Source: Edolisoma coerulescens (taxonomy: Eukaryota; Chordata; Aves; Passeriformes; Campephagidae). Taken from it: a stretch of 64,000 nucleotides of DNA. The notes under the pieces were generated by a model, which was not told the DNA's origin, did not search any database, and saw nothing but the letters and a program-made list of their open reading frames with translations. Each line of letters begins with the position of its first letter. Positions within the stretch are counted from its first letter, which is position 1. The position numbers and the translations under genes are program-made. Positions 1 to 11,178 of this stretch are shown here, piece by piece. The stretch is taken from contig VWZW01002639.1 of assembly GCA_013397115.1 (NCBI GenBank), positions 620,001-684,000 on the forward strand, read 5' to 3'.

Positions 1-30
1 TCAACATCCCGTCCAGCCTGGCCTTAGCAC
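1..30 (-). mobile_element. CR1 LINE fragment, cut by window edge
   Basis: The first 30 bases contain GTCCAGCCTGGCCTTAGCAC, close to the reverse complement of the CR1 3' region seen in full near 56.2 kb (GTCCAGCCTGGCCTTGGACA). The rest of the copy would lie before the window. The match is short, so the call is tentative. Confidence 0.4.
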
Positions 31-381
31 TGACTCTCCAGCTCTCTGGTTAGTCTCTGACAAAGCCAAGCAGCTTTATGTCCTTTGTCTTACTACAGCT
101 CCCTGTACTGGAGGGAGTCTCATTATTAGGGCAGCAGCTGGTTTTAGCCTGAATTCCTTCCCTTGTAGTTTCTGGCGTGACCTGTGCTGCTCTACCTCAG
201 GGATTCTTCCTTCAAATAATGTCCTAAAATAGCTTTTCCATCTTTGGAGACTCAACATCTCAATAACTGAATAACTTTTCAATAACTTTTCACTGCACAG
301 CCCAGCAGTGCAAAGGTGCTTGACTGCAAGCCCCATGTGAGGTGTGAAACTCCTGTAACCTCCAGACCAGGATAAAAGTGT
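31..381. other. Unique non-coding DNA, nothing recognised
   Basis: About 350 bases between two CR1 stubs. The minus-strand open frame at 76-450 runs into the next CR1 copy and has no recognisable domain. I see no promoter, splice pair or repeat. Confidence 0.5.
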
Positions 382-617
382 GAATCCCTGAGATGGAAGG
401 GACTGACAAGGATCATCAGTCCAGCTCCTGGCCCTGCACAGACAACCCAATTCCTGCCCTGGGCATCCCTGGCAGCGCTGTCCAAACGCTCCTGGAGCTC
501 TGGCAGCCTTGGGGCCGTGCCCATTCCCTGGGGAACCTGGGCAGTGCCCAGCACCCTCGGGGGGAAGAGCCTGTTCCTAAAATCCAACCTAAACCTCCCC
601 TGGCACAGCTCCAGTCA
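382..617 (-). mobile_element. CR1 LINE 3' fragment (divergent subfamily)
   Basis: Reads as the reverse complement of a CR1 3' end: GATGGAAGGGACTGACAAGG at the element's 3' side, then AAAATCCAACCTAAACCTCC and CACAGCTCCAG at its truncated 5' side. It belongs to a variant with a CCTGGCCCTGCACAGACA block rather than the CCATGGGCAGGGACACC block of most copies here. Open frames on both strands across it are repeat-derived. Confidence 0.85.
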
Positions 618-2264
618 TCCATGATCTTGCCTCACAACTGAGTGCTCAAACGTGAGCGCTTTTGCTCATTTACTCACTGAAACAGATTGTCAGTAGTTCT
701 ACCTTGAAAAGCCGACATTTCTCTTGCAAATAACCTTTTATAGAAGATGAACCTGAAATTAAGATCTTAGGGAACTTTTAGAGACCTAATTATGGGCCCC
801 AGAAAAGGTGTATCACCTGGATTATAAAGCTGATTGTGCTACTGGCACAAGGAGAAAATCTGAATTAACTGAGGGAACTATAGCTTTTAATTGTACCTTT
901 TATCACTCAGAAGACTCATTAAAGAAGTCATAAAGACTGTAAAAACCATTCCAGGAGATTTCACTTTTTAAAATTGAAAAAGGAGCAAGATGTGGGGAAC
1001 AAAAAAAAGCCAGTGAAGCTCTCTTTTTGTCTGAGCTTGTTATCTGCAGGTAAATTTTTTACTGGGTTCATTTCACTTTTAATTCTTAATCTATATTCAA
1101 GCCTAAGTGTAATAGCAGAGTGGAATCATGGAAGAAGTGTCTTTGGAAAAGGAAAATGCTTGTTGGTGGATTTTTCCCCCTCATCTGGAGTGAGGATTTT
1201 CCATAAACCAGAAGAGCTCCTAAACATTTGGATTAAATTTGATGCCAGATTTTATAATACATATAAAATAAAATGATGATGGTATAGGGAAGGTGTTGTA
1301 ATAACACACACATATGTTATAGAAAACGAGAAGAGCAGAGGAGTTTTTCCTCTTCTAGGAACAAAGAATGATCCTAAATTGAACAACTACTGAAAAAAGG
1401 GGCAGTCAGTTGATTCCCAGAGTCAGGATATTTCCCTGGGAGGGATTTCTTGGAGCAGGAAGGTTGGAGAAGCAGCTGCAGAAGGCACGGGAGTCACAGC
1501 AGGAGAGACAAACATTCCTGCAGAAGGGGACTGAGTGCCTGCAGCTCCTGGTGATTCCAGCAGCAGCTGGAGGCATTTGGAGAGGCTTTCCAAAAACGCT
1601 AAGCATCATTCAAGGCGAGCAGCGTGCTGTTAACAGGCTTTGGATCAGGCTGAGAGCATGAGGTGAGCTGCAAAGAGCCTTTCCCTTGAAAAGGTCATCT
1701 CTGGAGCTGGGTTTTCATGTGTGACACTCGTGGTGAGTGCATGTTTGAATACCTTAATGCCAGCCCTAAAGAACACAACTGGTTCCTCCCTAGAGTAGCA
1801 AATAGATTGTTCTGGATCGTGTATCATCATTCTGTTCTGTCCATGGAGCTGCTGGAGGTGCAGGATGTGGGGTTTGGAATGCAATTATGCCCAGCAACAT
1901 CCTGGGAGGGTTGAGCACAGGAATATTATAGAGTGAATTTATTCCATGAAGTCAGCCAGGAGCTGCTTCTTTTCAAAGCACTCTGCTGTAATAGGAAAGA
2001 GTTTTGTAGATGAGGATTCAGTTAACCAGAGCCTTTCAAAATTTAGCAAGGCTTGAAGTCAACCCAAATGGAAGTTCTTGGACTTGGTGCATTTTTAGTT
2101 GGCTCTGCTCAGAGGGGCTGGAAATAGAGAGGCTTGGGGGTGGTGAGGGAGCTCTGTGCTGTGAGATGTGATGGTGATGATTTTGTGCAAACACCTCACC
2201 CAGTGTAAATAAATGTTAGGAAATTATCTAGCACAGGACAAATGTGAATATTCTTCTTCATGGT
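618..2264. other. Unique non-coding DNA
   Basis: AT-rich to about 1,400, then mixed. At 1,460-1,590 a purine-rich segment is open on the plus strand and would give a short Q/E/K-rich stretch, but it has no splice context and no recognisable homology. A long open frame on the other strand overlaps it. Nothing else stands out. Confidence 0.5.
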
Positions 2265-2376
2265 ATCATCACAGAATCCTGGAATGGTTTGGGTTGGAAG
2301 GGGCCTTAAAGAAGATCTCATTCCAATCCCCTCCATGGGAAGGGACACCTCCCACTAGATCACGTTGCTCAGAAAA
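2265..2376 (-). mobile_element. CR1 LINE 3' fragment
   Basis: Begins with ATCATCACAGAATCCTGGAA and GGTTTGGGTTGGAAGGGGCC, the reverse complement of the CR1 3' terminus, and runs to CTCCCACTAGATCACGTTGC before matching stops. It is a roughly 110-base stub with scattered substitutions, so moderately old. Confidence 0.9.
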
Positions 2377-4472
2377 GCCAAAAAAGAAAGACTGTGTTGG
2401 TTCCTCAAGGGGAATATCAGCTTGAGTATTAAGGCACTAAAAGCCTCTAGGCATTGTCAGATATTAACAAAACTTTCTGGAAAACAGGGTACTGTTTTTA
2501 TATTAATAAAAGCCAGGCCTAAGTGAAAATTCCTTTGATGTTTTACTTGCTGATCATTAAAATAAGACACTTCAGGAAAGACTATTGTGCTGAAACTCCA
2601 ACCTGTTGCATAAACAAGGGATGCTCCTGCTGTTTCCCAGACTCTGACATTCTCCATTCCTTCACATTTCTGCTTTTGTTCCCAGAATAAAAAGGAAATT
2701 GCAAGCTGATTCAAAAAGGGCTGGGTTTTCTACCCGTGAGCAGCCGTGTGTTAATTGACTGCACTGGGATTCCTCCTGGTGCCAGAAAAGACTTTGTGTG
2801 TGTGCAAAGGAAATTGTTCAAGGAGGAAGTTATTCCTGACATATTTGCCTATATGCTGTGTTGCAGTACTTTGTCAACAGCTGGTAAAAAATACTTTAGG
2901 AATAAATATTTTAAATTAGTAAAATTGGTACCCTTTCAGCGTGTTAACTCTAGTGGAGGTAAATATAAAGATGCTTGGAGGAGCATGGATTGAGCCTTTC
3001 ACTTCTGTAGGAGCTTCCAGAGCAGAATGGTCAGCATCAAAACATATGAGAAATAAAAAGATAGAGTGCTTTAATTCTGGTTGAAATTGTTATTACTTAA
3101 TTTCTAATTTATACCAATGATTGAATAGTGGTAATGATTTTCTATTTTTATTTATTAGTGGTATAAAGAGATACCACAGGATTTTCTAGAAATATTCTTG
3201 AAGATTGATTCTCTGTAACCAATACCAGCTGTTCAGAGATGATCCCAAATGTATATTGCACCTATTTTTTTGGATATTGCTTTTGTTACTCAGTCCTCCT
3301 TCCTCTCTCTCTTCATTATTCCAGTGTGCCTGAGAGCACAGCAGCAAACACTACCCAAAGTTTGTTCCTTCTGCGTAAAGAAAAGGCAAAGGGCTGCAGA
3401 TTTCAAAGGAAACTTCTCCATTTAACAATCTGGGGATATGTAGGAAGGTATTTGAAACTGTAGCTCAAGGCAAGGAGGAACAGGATTTCAGTCTGCTCCC
3501 AATCCCTTCTGAGTGTCAGGCTGGGCTTGAGATGTGTTTTCGTCCTGGGCTCTCAAATATGCAAAATCACCACCTTGTGGAGCAAAATAATGATGAATTA
3601 ACAGAAATTAATATAGTGGAACTTAAAATCTTGTAGCTGGCTAAGCTGCCTATAGTGAAATGGCTGCTGTTGGTTTCTATACCTATAGGATGGCAATAGT
3701 TGAGTCTTAAAAAATAAAATTCAAAGCGGGGACGTAGCCAGAAACTCCAGTGCAGAGTATAAATGAAGAATATGTTACAAGTTGAACGTCTGAGGGGTAG
3801 ATCAAGAAGTAAATCCTACTTATGACCTACCAGATGATAATTAATTCTATTTTTCCCGGTATCCATTGCTCCCTCAAAGCAGATATTTTGTGTTTCCAAG
3901 TCTATCTTGGTGCAGTATTTGAGAGGAGATCCCAAACTTTGCCCTGTGGGGCTGGGTGTGACTTACAGTGCTTTTGTGTGTTGCTAACAAAGGACTCTTC
4001 CTCCTTCTGCTGTGGAATAGAACAGGTATTATGTTGATATGAATTGTATCTAACCCGGGCAGTGCAGTCCTCAGTGAAAACTGAATGTGTTATTGTGCAC
4101 CTGAAGCTGCAGGATAAATGGGTATTTTTAAATTAATATGTGACCCTCTGCTCTGCACCGTGGCCTTTGCACTGTGGACTTTGTGCCTTGAGAAGGTATT
4201 GCCCTAATGCTGAAAAATTCCCTATAGAGAAAGGACTGTGTTATCCCCTTAATTTCTGCTTCTGATTAAACAGAATTAAAATTGCACAACTGGTGTCATA
4301 AGTAAGTACAGATTAGTTGAGATGTTTTAGAACCATGTAAATATTTGCAGCTCGTTGACAGTCTTTGATCAGGCTTGTCCAAGCTGGGTTTGAGGGTGGT
4401 TCTCATTCCTCTAAAGGAGTGTTACATTCCTACAGGATAGGCTTAAATATCTAGATGAATATTTAGGTGAGG
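2377..4472. other. Unique AT-rich non-coding DNA
   Basis: About 2.1 kb without a recognised element. 3,060-3,190 and 4,100-4,340 are especially A+T rich. Plus-strand open frames at 2,736-2,993, 3,239-3,463 and 3,822-4,037 are under 90 codons with no domain. I see nothing to annotate. Confidence 0.5.
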
Positions 4473-4735
4473 GAATCATTAAGGTTGGAAAAGCCCTCTT
4501 AGATCATCGAGTTCAACCATTAACCCAACACTGATAAACCCACAATTAAACCATGACCCCAAGTGCCACATCTTCATTTGGAATATTTCCAGGGATGTGA
4601 CTCCACCACTGCCCTGGGCAGTTCCCATGCCTGACCAACCCTTCAGTGAAGAAATTTCCCCTAATATCCAATCTAAACCTCACCTGGCTCAACTTTAGAC
4701 CATTCCCTCTTGTCCCATTGTTTACTGAGTGGGAT
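4473..4735 (-). mobile_element. CR1 LINE 3' fragment
   Basis: Starts GAATCATTAAGGTTGGAAAA, then the GTTCAACCATTAACCCAACA and CCCCAAGTGCCACATC blocks, and ends in the CTAATATCCAATCTAAACCT region plus about 50 more bases. This is the subfamily that pairs with copies at 31.5, 22.6 and 52.2 kb. At about 260 bases it is one of the longer stubs in the window. Confidence 0.92.
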
Positions 4736-5821
4736 GTTTTACTTCGGGTTGTGGAAGGCTTCCTTTGCACTTCTAAGAATCAGCAGATCCAGACCAAGAC
4801 CCTAAAATGAGATGCTCCCATTTCTTAGGCAACATGTAAAAAAAGCCAGTGGCTTTTTCAGTCACTGGGCCAGATGCACTGTGCCCATGGGAAGTGTGTT
4901 TTCCCCAGCTCTGAGCCTGCTGAGGTGGTTAAATTTAGCTGATGGTAGACTGTTTGTTCTTCAGGGCTTTTTTTTCTTTCCACCCCCCTTGTTGTGTAGG
5001 CTCGTGGTACAAGATTGAACACGACTGTTTTATAGTGGTTTAACAAGTTCCCGCTCGCCAGCTGAGCTTCTCTCCCTGATTCTGCAAGTGCTGGGAGCTC
5101 CACTTCACTGAGCAATAAATGCACTCCCCTAAACCCTCTCTGGCCGTGCCACAGTGAATGTATTTCACCTCCCAGTTGCACTGGGCAAGTAATGGCCGTG
5201 TGATGAGTAAAGGCAGCTCGGCAGGCAGACAACCGTGTTGGATCCTTTTGCCTCCACTTGCATGGACTGCAGCTTCTTGATTTTTCTTTTTTTTTTTTTT
5301 TTTTTTTTTTTTTTGGGGGGGAAAAATGATCCGGNAAAAGTGTTTTCTCATTGGAAATTAGCATTTTGCTTTTAATTCTGAATCCGGAGTGCTGAGAAAT
5401 CCAGATGCAGTTGCTAGAAGAATGTAGGCAGCTGGCATCTGGGCTCTGACACCAACAGCTCTGCTCCATATGGCCCAGCTTCAGCACCAGAGAATTTTAA
5501 CAAGTGAGGAGAACAAACAATCCATCAAGCCTAAGTACTGTTCATTTCTTATTTTTTAAGGGAAGCAATTTGTACAGCATCAAGACACATTGTTGTTCCC
5601 GGTGACTTCTCTTTTGGAGCATTTCTTCCAGCAGAAACACTGCTATGATTTTCTTTGCAAAACATTCAGGGTTCTGCTGGAACAACAAATTCTTGAAGAC
5701 TTCTTTGTTTTGGGTAGAATGCACAAATTAACCCCGTGGTTGAATGAGCTCTGGGGGCTGACTGGGGCTGCTGCAGCTTCAGCACAGCAGCTGAGGTGCT
5801 CGAAGGACAAATGTCCTGGTG
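4736..5821. other. Unique DNA with a homopolymer run and one ambiguous base
   Basis: The region is interrupted by T28G7 at 5,287-5,321 and an N at 5,335. A minus-strand frame (4,858-5,487) reads through the poly-T as poly-lysine and through the N, so it is not credible as a gene. The rest is unremarkable. Confidence 0.5.
5287..5335. repeat. Poly-T / poly-G run with assembly ambiguity
   Basis: 28 T, then 7 G, then AAAAA and CCGGN. The single N sits 14 bases after the G run. Homopolymer length here is unlikely to be exact, and the N suggests unresolved base calling. Confidence 0.95.
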
Positions 5822-6003
5822 AGGGGCTCAAGCTGTGCCAGGGAAGGTTCAGGTTGGATATCAGGAAGAATTTATTCATGGAAAGCACTGGAAGGGGCTG
5901 CCCAGGGACGTGGTGGCATCCCCATCCTTGGAGGCGTCCAAGGAAGGCCTGGGCATGGCACTCAGTGCTCCAGGATGGGGACAAGGTGGGCATCGGGCAC
6001 AGG
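5822..6003 (+). mobile_element. CR1 LINE fragment lacking its 3' terminus
   Basis: Plus-strand CR1 sequence: AGGTTCAGGTTGGATATCAG, GAAGAATTTATTCATGGAAA, GGGCTGCCCAGGGACGTGGT, then GCACTCAGTGCTCCAGGATG. Matching stops at GGGCATCGGGCACAGG, before the usual GGACTCGATGATC and AATCATTCTGTG end. The copy therefore lost its 3' end or was broken after insertion. Confidence 0.88.
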
Positions 6004-6140
6004 TCACCATTTTTCTCTCCCATTGTAATAAAAACAGCCAGGGTGAGGTGGAACACCCAGTAAAGCTGTTGAGAGTCTGGAATTTGCTACAGGTAAAACA
6101 TTGCAAATAATTTTCACTCCCCTGCCCCAATGTAGAGGCA

Positions 6141-6210
6141 TTAAAAACAAACAAACAAAAAACCATAGAAAACCCAACCAAAAACAAAAAAAGCATCAAC
6201 AAAGGCAAAA
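6141..6210 (+). repeat. A-rich low-complexity tract
   Basis: Interrupted AAAC/AAAAC repeats (ACAAACAAACAAAAAACC and similar) over about 70 bases. It is possibly a decayed retroposon tail, but no body is recognisable upstream. Confidence 0.7.
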
Positions 6211-6589
6211 ATCTCACAGCCAAACTTGTGAAAATCCTTGGATGTTTTGAACCTTCCTTAAGCCAAAAGCACAAATTCTTTGCAAAGTTGAGATTAATGT
6301 TATTAAATCTAAAGGTCTTGTTGTGATTTGTACGTGGGAGCTGTCATTGCTTGGCTGATCTCTCTTCTGACTGGTTTTTGAAAGACGCAGGTGTTGTTCT
6401 GGGCATTTCCTTCATCCCTCTAAAACTCTGCTTGAACGTTATCTTAACTACTAGGGAGACAAACTCTACGATGCAAATGTGTTCTGAATCAACAGATGGA
6501 AAACAGAGTTTGAAGTTCCCAAATTAAGCAGCATCTCTTCAACAGCAATAGCACAAAGGAAGTGTTATTGTGTGAGAGAATCTATGTTC

Positions 6590-6830
6590 TGTAATTTACA
6601 ATAACTGAGTAATGATGTGGTAAGGATGCAATTAGATCTCATTTGCTTATGTAAGTGAGCTGAATAAAAAAGATCAATATTCAGTCTACACCTAGTGTGA
6701 AAAACAATTAGTTTAATTGACAAAAAACCTTCTGCTTCAGCTAATTACATAAAAATGACCTAATACTCATGCAAATTAAGATTATTAATAGTACATGAAT
6801 ATTTTTAATTACATAAATCATCTTTACCTG
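6590..6830. promoter_or_regulatory. Candidate conserved non-coding element rich in homeodomain/POU-like motifs
   Basis: Within about 240 bases there are two TAATTA cores (6,742-6,747 and 6,806-6,811), CAATTAGTTTAATTG at 6,705-6,719, and an exact octamer ATGCAAAT at 6,769-6,776 followed by TAAGATTATTAATAG. TAATTA is the core of many homeodomain sites and ATGCAAAT is the POU octamer. AT-rich DNA gives TAATTA by chance, so the octamer and clustering are the only real arguments. Cross-species conservation was not tested. Confidence 0.22.
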
Positions 6831-7611
6831 TGAAGTGTGTTTTCTCTGTAAAGTTAGGGATTTAAATTTTAGAAAAATTTATCTTTGTTTTCAAGAAGTT
6901 CTATATTGCTTCTAAATTAGAAACGAAGCCGTTTCTCTAACACTGAGGTGCTGTGGAAACAGTGGAGCATCAAAATTTACTGTTCTGACCATCCAACTAA
7001 TAATTAATCCAGAAACAAAGAGGACAATCAAATCTGATGTCCTGAGATGCTTGATGTGGATGACAGGGATAATTCCCCGTTATTGCCAGAGAAGACAGTG
7101 ATGGGAAGGGGGACAGGGCTCCTCCACAGAAAATTCAGAACACAAAAATCAGGTTTCTCTTCTGAATTATCTCTGAAGGAAACCCTTCAGTCAGTGAGAG
7201 GAGACACCTTAATTTGTGATTTTTATCTATAATGAGGCTGTGCTGGCCTCTCCAGAGCGTGAGGGAGTGTCAGGGCTGCAGCTTTAAATTATTTTCTAAT
7301 TTCAAGATAACTGCCACACGTGGCCTGGCCGCATTTGGTGTCGAGGACATGGAGGTACAACCTTGCACCTCCTCGTGACAGGAGGACAAGGATCGAGGCA
7401 ATGGCATCTTCAGCCTGTCAGAGCAGTAGGGAATGAGCTCCTGGCCCAGCTCTTCCTTCCCCCGAGGGTGTTGTGTGGAATACAGAAATACATTCCTCAT
7501 CCAGAGCTGCTGCCATGGAATTTCCCCAGCTGCTGGAGCAACCATTGCCTGACCAAGGCCTCCTCCCATCCCTGCTGATTGCCACTCTTCTAGTGCAGGG
7601 AAGGTCTCCTC

Positions 7612-7765
7612 ATGGAATCTTTGGGTTGGAAGGACCTTCAGGATCATCTGGTCCCACCCCCTGACACCTTCCACTCTCCCAGGGTGCTCCAAGCCCCATC
7701 CAGCCTGGCCTTGGACACTTCCAGGGATCCAGGGGCAGCCACAGCTTCTCTGGGCACCCTGTCCC
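7612..7765 (-). mobile_element. CR1 LINE 3' fragment
   Basis: From ATGGAATCTTTGGGTTGGAA through CTCCAAGCCCCATCCAGCCT, CCAGGGATCCAGGGGCAGCC and CTTCTCTGGGCACCCTGTCC. The 3' terminal octamer is damaged and the copy truncates after the GGCACCCTG block. A 230-codon minus-strand frame spanning 7,270-7,962 is largely translated repeat. Confidence 0.93.
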
Positions 7766-9189
7766 AGTTCTTCCCAGCTTCTGGCCATAAGGATTAGTCC
7801 TCTGGAGACTCCAGTGGTTGCCCTGTGGATATTTGGGCCCCCATCATCAGCTGAGAAATGAATTAATTGCTGGTAGCACCCATCCATTGCCATGAGTGAA
7901 GGTCTGGGCAAAGCTGAGAGGCAACGTGGAACTGACCTGTTCCATCCGTTTTCCATCCTCACTTCCTGAGGATGAGGGGTAAGGAGAGAGCACCAGGCTA
8001 AAGGCAGAGTGAATTAAAGGTGGTTGGACTTGGGGAATGTTCAGTTGCTGTGAGGGAAAAGCTGTCACTGCTCTCAATGTTCTCCCGAGTGCTCAGTGCT
8101 CAGGGCACAGTTTGGTTTGGGAAATGCTGCAGCTCTGAGGGGCAGGAAAAGTGAGGATTTAACCTTTTACGGGAGCCATTCATCAGTCCAGTGAGAATTG
8201 GAAAAAATCCTGCTGCTCTAAGCCCTTCCCAGTCCCTGTTAAATGTCACTGTTGTGAGCAGTGGAGGCTGAGAGAGGTGCAAAGTTTGGGGGAGGATTGA
8301 TTAAATCTCTGTGCAGAAACCAGGCTGTGGGTGACCCTTGGAGTGGATATTTCCTTTGGGATAAAAAGGCGTTCAGAGTAAGTCCCAGTCTCCTAATTCC
8401 CACCTTATCATCCTGTTTCGTGGGCATATTCTATACATTTCAGGAAGTGATGCTAATATAACAGTGCAAATTTTTTGGGTCGTTATACAGATCTCCACAC
8501 ATTTCCAGGAGTGCTCAGACCTTTGCACCAATAAATACAGGAAAAAAGGAATGTATCTTAAATTTTGTTGCATTTTCCCCTTCCCTTCTCAGCCCAGCTC
8601 CTGAGTACAGGCCACCTATCCCTGGAATAGGAGACTTCATAAAACCCCTTTAACCCTTCCCAACCCACCACCATTCATTGATCCATAAAAAGCAATTCCA
8701 CATAGAGTTCAGCCTCCAAACTCTCCCAATCCTGCAATCCACCAGTTGTTTTGTTTTGTTTTTTTTTTTTAATATAATATATATACAGGTTTGAATGCAG
8801 TTAATAGATTTTTACCCTGCAGAGAACAAAATCCTCTGCAGAACAGTTGGTATTTTCTGGCTTTCAGCACTGTATGGTAATGTAAATGTCAGGACAGCAT
8901 AAGGTAATAATTATGAAATCATATTTTGCTGCTTTAAGGAACTAAAAGGTTTCTAAAAAGTAAATAAAACTTGTCTTTTCCATTGCAAGCTCTCTCTCAG
9001 CCAGTGACTCTATTTTTGTGTGTTTGTGGACATTATTTAGTGCTGTCTGAATGCAAATGGTATTTATTGGAATAATAAAAGCTGTTTCCTAGTTATCCTC
9101 TCGTAAAAGCTTACAGTGTTGACTGCCTACAGCATTCCAGCTTCCCAGCAGGACAAAAGGAGCAGCTTTGGATGCAATGTCTGGCTCAT
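7766..9189. other. Unique non-coding DNA with a T/AT-rich stretch
   Basis: Contains the T- and TA-rich run at 8,747-8,786. The flanks are mixed sequence without a recognisable gene or transposon. Short frames on both strands at 8,100-8,570 overlap one another and have no domain. Confidence 0.5.
8747..8786 (+). repeat. T-rich and TA-rich low-complexity run
   Basis: TTTTG repeats, then about twelve T, then AATATAATATATATA. It is a simple length-variable tract with no associated element visible. Confidence 0.8.
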
Positions 9190-9367
9190 AAAATCATCAT
9201 AGAATCACTGAATGGTTTGGGGCTGGAAGAACCTTAAATCCCATCCCTGAGATGGGCAGGGACACCTTCCACTAACCCAGGGTGCTCCAAGCCCCCATCC
9301 AACCTGGCCTTGGACACTGCCAGGGCCTCCCCACCCTCCCAGGGAAGGATTTCTTCTTAATATCCAT
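9190..9367 (-). mobile_element. CR1 LINE 3' fragment with internal 43-base deletion
   Basis: Starts ATCATAGAATCACTGAATGG and continues through CCTTCCACTAACCCAGGGTG and CTTGGACACTGCCAGGGCCT to TTCTTCTTAATATCCATG. Relative to the fuller copy at 60,318-60,565 it lacks the block between two CCCTGGCA occurrences (GATCCAGGGGCAGCCACAG and following on this strand), retaining one. It is therefore a direct-repeat-bounded deletion derivative. Confidence 0.92.
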
Positions 9368-10910
9368 GTGCCTAGTACCTCAATATTAAATATATATGTA
9401 TATTAAATAGCTGGATATGCCAGATTAGTTAACTCACTCTTTATTCCAGAAGAGCTGAGCCAGGTAGTTCAGTTCTCCTCTGTCTTGCAGTGGAGTGAAT
9501 GTTGTTTACAGCCTTTTCACCTTTCGTTAAAGGCCAGCAGCACTACTTCCAGCTTAATAGCTCCCAAAAAAAGGACAAAAATGGGAAATCTCTTCCAATT
9601 TTGTTTGTTTGTTTTATTAGATTAGACCAAGCAATTCAGGTAGAAATGTGAGGTGGAAGGTAAGAGGTCACAGAAATCAGGTAAATCGGGTCTTTAAGTC
9701 CTATTTCTTGAATTTTATATGCTGGGGACACTTCCCATCATTGTCACTGCCATACAAATGAGAAAACCTCAAAATTAGAGCCATCCCTGCAGAGTTACAG
9801 GGGGTCTGCATCAGAGCAGAAACTGCTGTTACCATTCACCAACACTTCTGCGATCCCAGACAGGTGAAAGGATCTTTCCTTGCATTTCTGCTCCTCATTT
9901 TGCCTCTTGATCATCCAAAAATATTGTACTTCATGCCGTCCCTCTGTTCTGCACAGCACACCATCAGTGTGCAGGGGAGACTGGGAACGCGTTCCCACAA
10001 ATTGCAGGAAGGCTCCGAGCTGGATCCTCACAATGCCCAAGTGCCCTTCCAGCAGCTCCAGTGCCAGCGTGAGCTGCGTCAGGTTCTGTTCTGGAGGGTG
10101 TTCCTGGGAGAGGAGGGAGGGAGGGATGGGCTGTCAAAAAGCCTTGATGTGTTCCTAGCCAGAAATTTCACACTTGGAAAAGCAGAGTGAGGTGCTTCCT
10201 GGGAATGCTGTGACCTTGAACGGGGATAAAGGGGTCCCAAGGAGGAGAGACCTGATGGTGAAGCCCTTGGGTTCTGTAGAACCTTAAGGAGAGGAGCAAA
10301 GCAGTGCCACAGAAGTGTCTCACCAGCATTAAACACCTTCTCTCCAGCTCAGCGAGCTGTGGTACCGAAACAGGCACGCTGGTTAATTCCTCCTCCTGTT
10401 TGTGGTAAATATTTCCCCCATACCTGCCAGTCTCCCAAATATTTACAGACTTTGAAGTGCATTTGAGTCTCCTGTGGAGCTGTGACCTGCTGCACTCCCA
10501 TGCAGGGCTGTCTCTGGGGAGGCTGCGTTTGTCTAATGAACCCAAGCACTTGTTCTGCTGCTTTGCAGGCTCCAGGCTCTGAAAATTCCCAGCTTCTCTT
10601 CCCACTGGGATTGTAAAGCTCTTTGCTTCCTCTTGCTGTGGAGCCATGCAGGGTTTTGGGGGTTAAAGCTGGCACTGGGAGTTAAACACGTGCCCAATTA
10701 ATGGGGCAGGGGCCTGTGTCCTGCCTTTCCCAGCATGTGGGACACGGATAGCAGTAACACCTTCTCTGTGACCATCACTAGTTGTGTTTATTTTGATTCT
10801 TCAGTGTCTGCATCTCTAAAACACTTTGAACTGCCTGACCCATGGATTCTTTGTGTCAGTGGTGGGAAAACAAGGTCACAAGTGAGGTGGCAGTCAGTGC
10901 CTTTTCCCAA
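9368..10910. other. Unique non-coding DNA
   Basis: Starts with an AT-rich stretch (ATATTAAATATATATGTATA near 9,382) and includes a short TTTG run near 9,600. Overlapping frames on both strands at 9,800-10,675, the longest 159 codons on the minus strand, show no domain and no ordered splice signals. Nothing supported. Confidence 0.5.
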
Positions 10911-11178
10911 GTGACAGCACAAGAGGAAACTGTCTCAGGTTGAGCCAAGGGAGGTTCAGTTTGGATATTAGGAAAAAAATTCTTCATGGAAAGTGTTGTC
11001 AAGCTGTGGAACAGGCTGCCCAGGGAAGTGGTGGAGTCCCCAACCCTGGAAGTGTTTAAAAAATGTCTGATTATGTCACTTGAGGACAAGGTTTAGTGGT
11101 GAATGTCCTGGTGATGCTGAGTTGATATTTGGACTCGATGACCTTAGAGGTCTTTTCCAACCTGAATGATTTTTGATT
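10911..11178 (+). mobile_element. CR1 LINE 3' fragment
   Basis: Plus-strand copy with the ordered blocks GGGAGGTTCAGTTTGGATAT, TTCTTCATGGAAAGTG, CTGCCCAGGGAAGTGGTGGA, TTGGACTCGATGACCTTAGA and GGTCTTTTCCAACCTGAATG. It ends at a degenerate ATTTTTGATTG. About 268 bases, a near-complete example of this 3'-end subfamily. Confidence 0.95.

Larger units (their letters stand above)
6004..7611. other. Unique DNA with an A-rich tract and a homeobox-motif patch
   Basis: Holds the A-rich tract at 6,141-6,210 and the AT-rich motif cluster at 6,590-6,830, annotated separately. The remainder (6,211-6,589 and 6,831-7,611) shows no element I recognise. Confidence 0.5.

Noticed and set aside
1410..1661. Coiled-coil-like plus-strand frame (LEKQLQKARESQQERQTFLQ)
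   Set aside because: A Q/E/K-rich stretch of about 30 residues, no splice sites of quality, an antisense frame of similar size, and no recognised family.
4858..5487. 209-codon minus-strand frame
   Set aside because: It reads through the T28G7 run as poly-lysine and across an N; the length is an accident of the homopolymer.
7270..7962. 230-codon minus-strand frame
   Set aside because: Its centre is translated CR1, and CR1 stubs elsewhere in the window give similar peptides.
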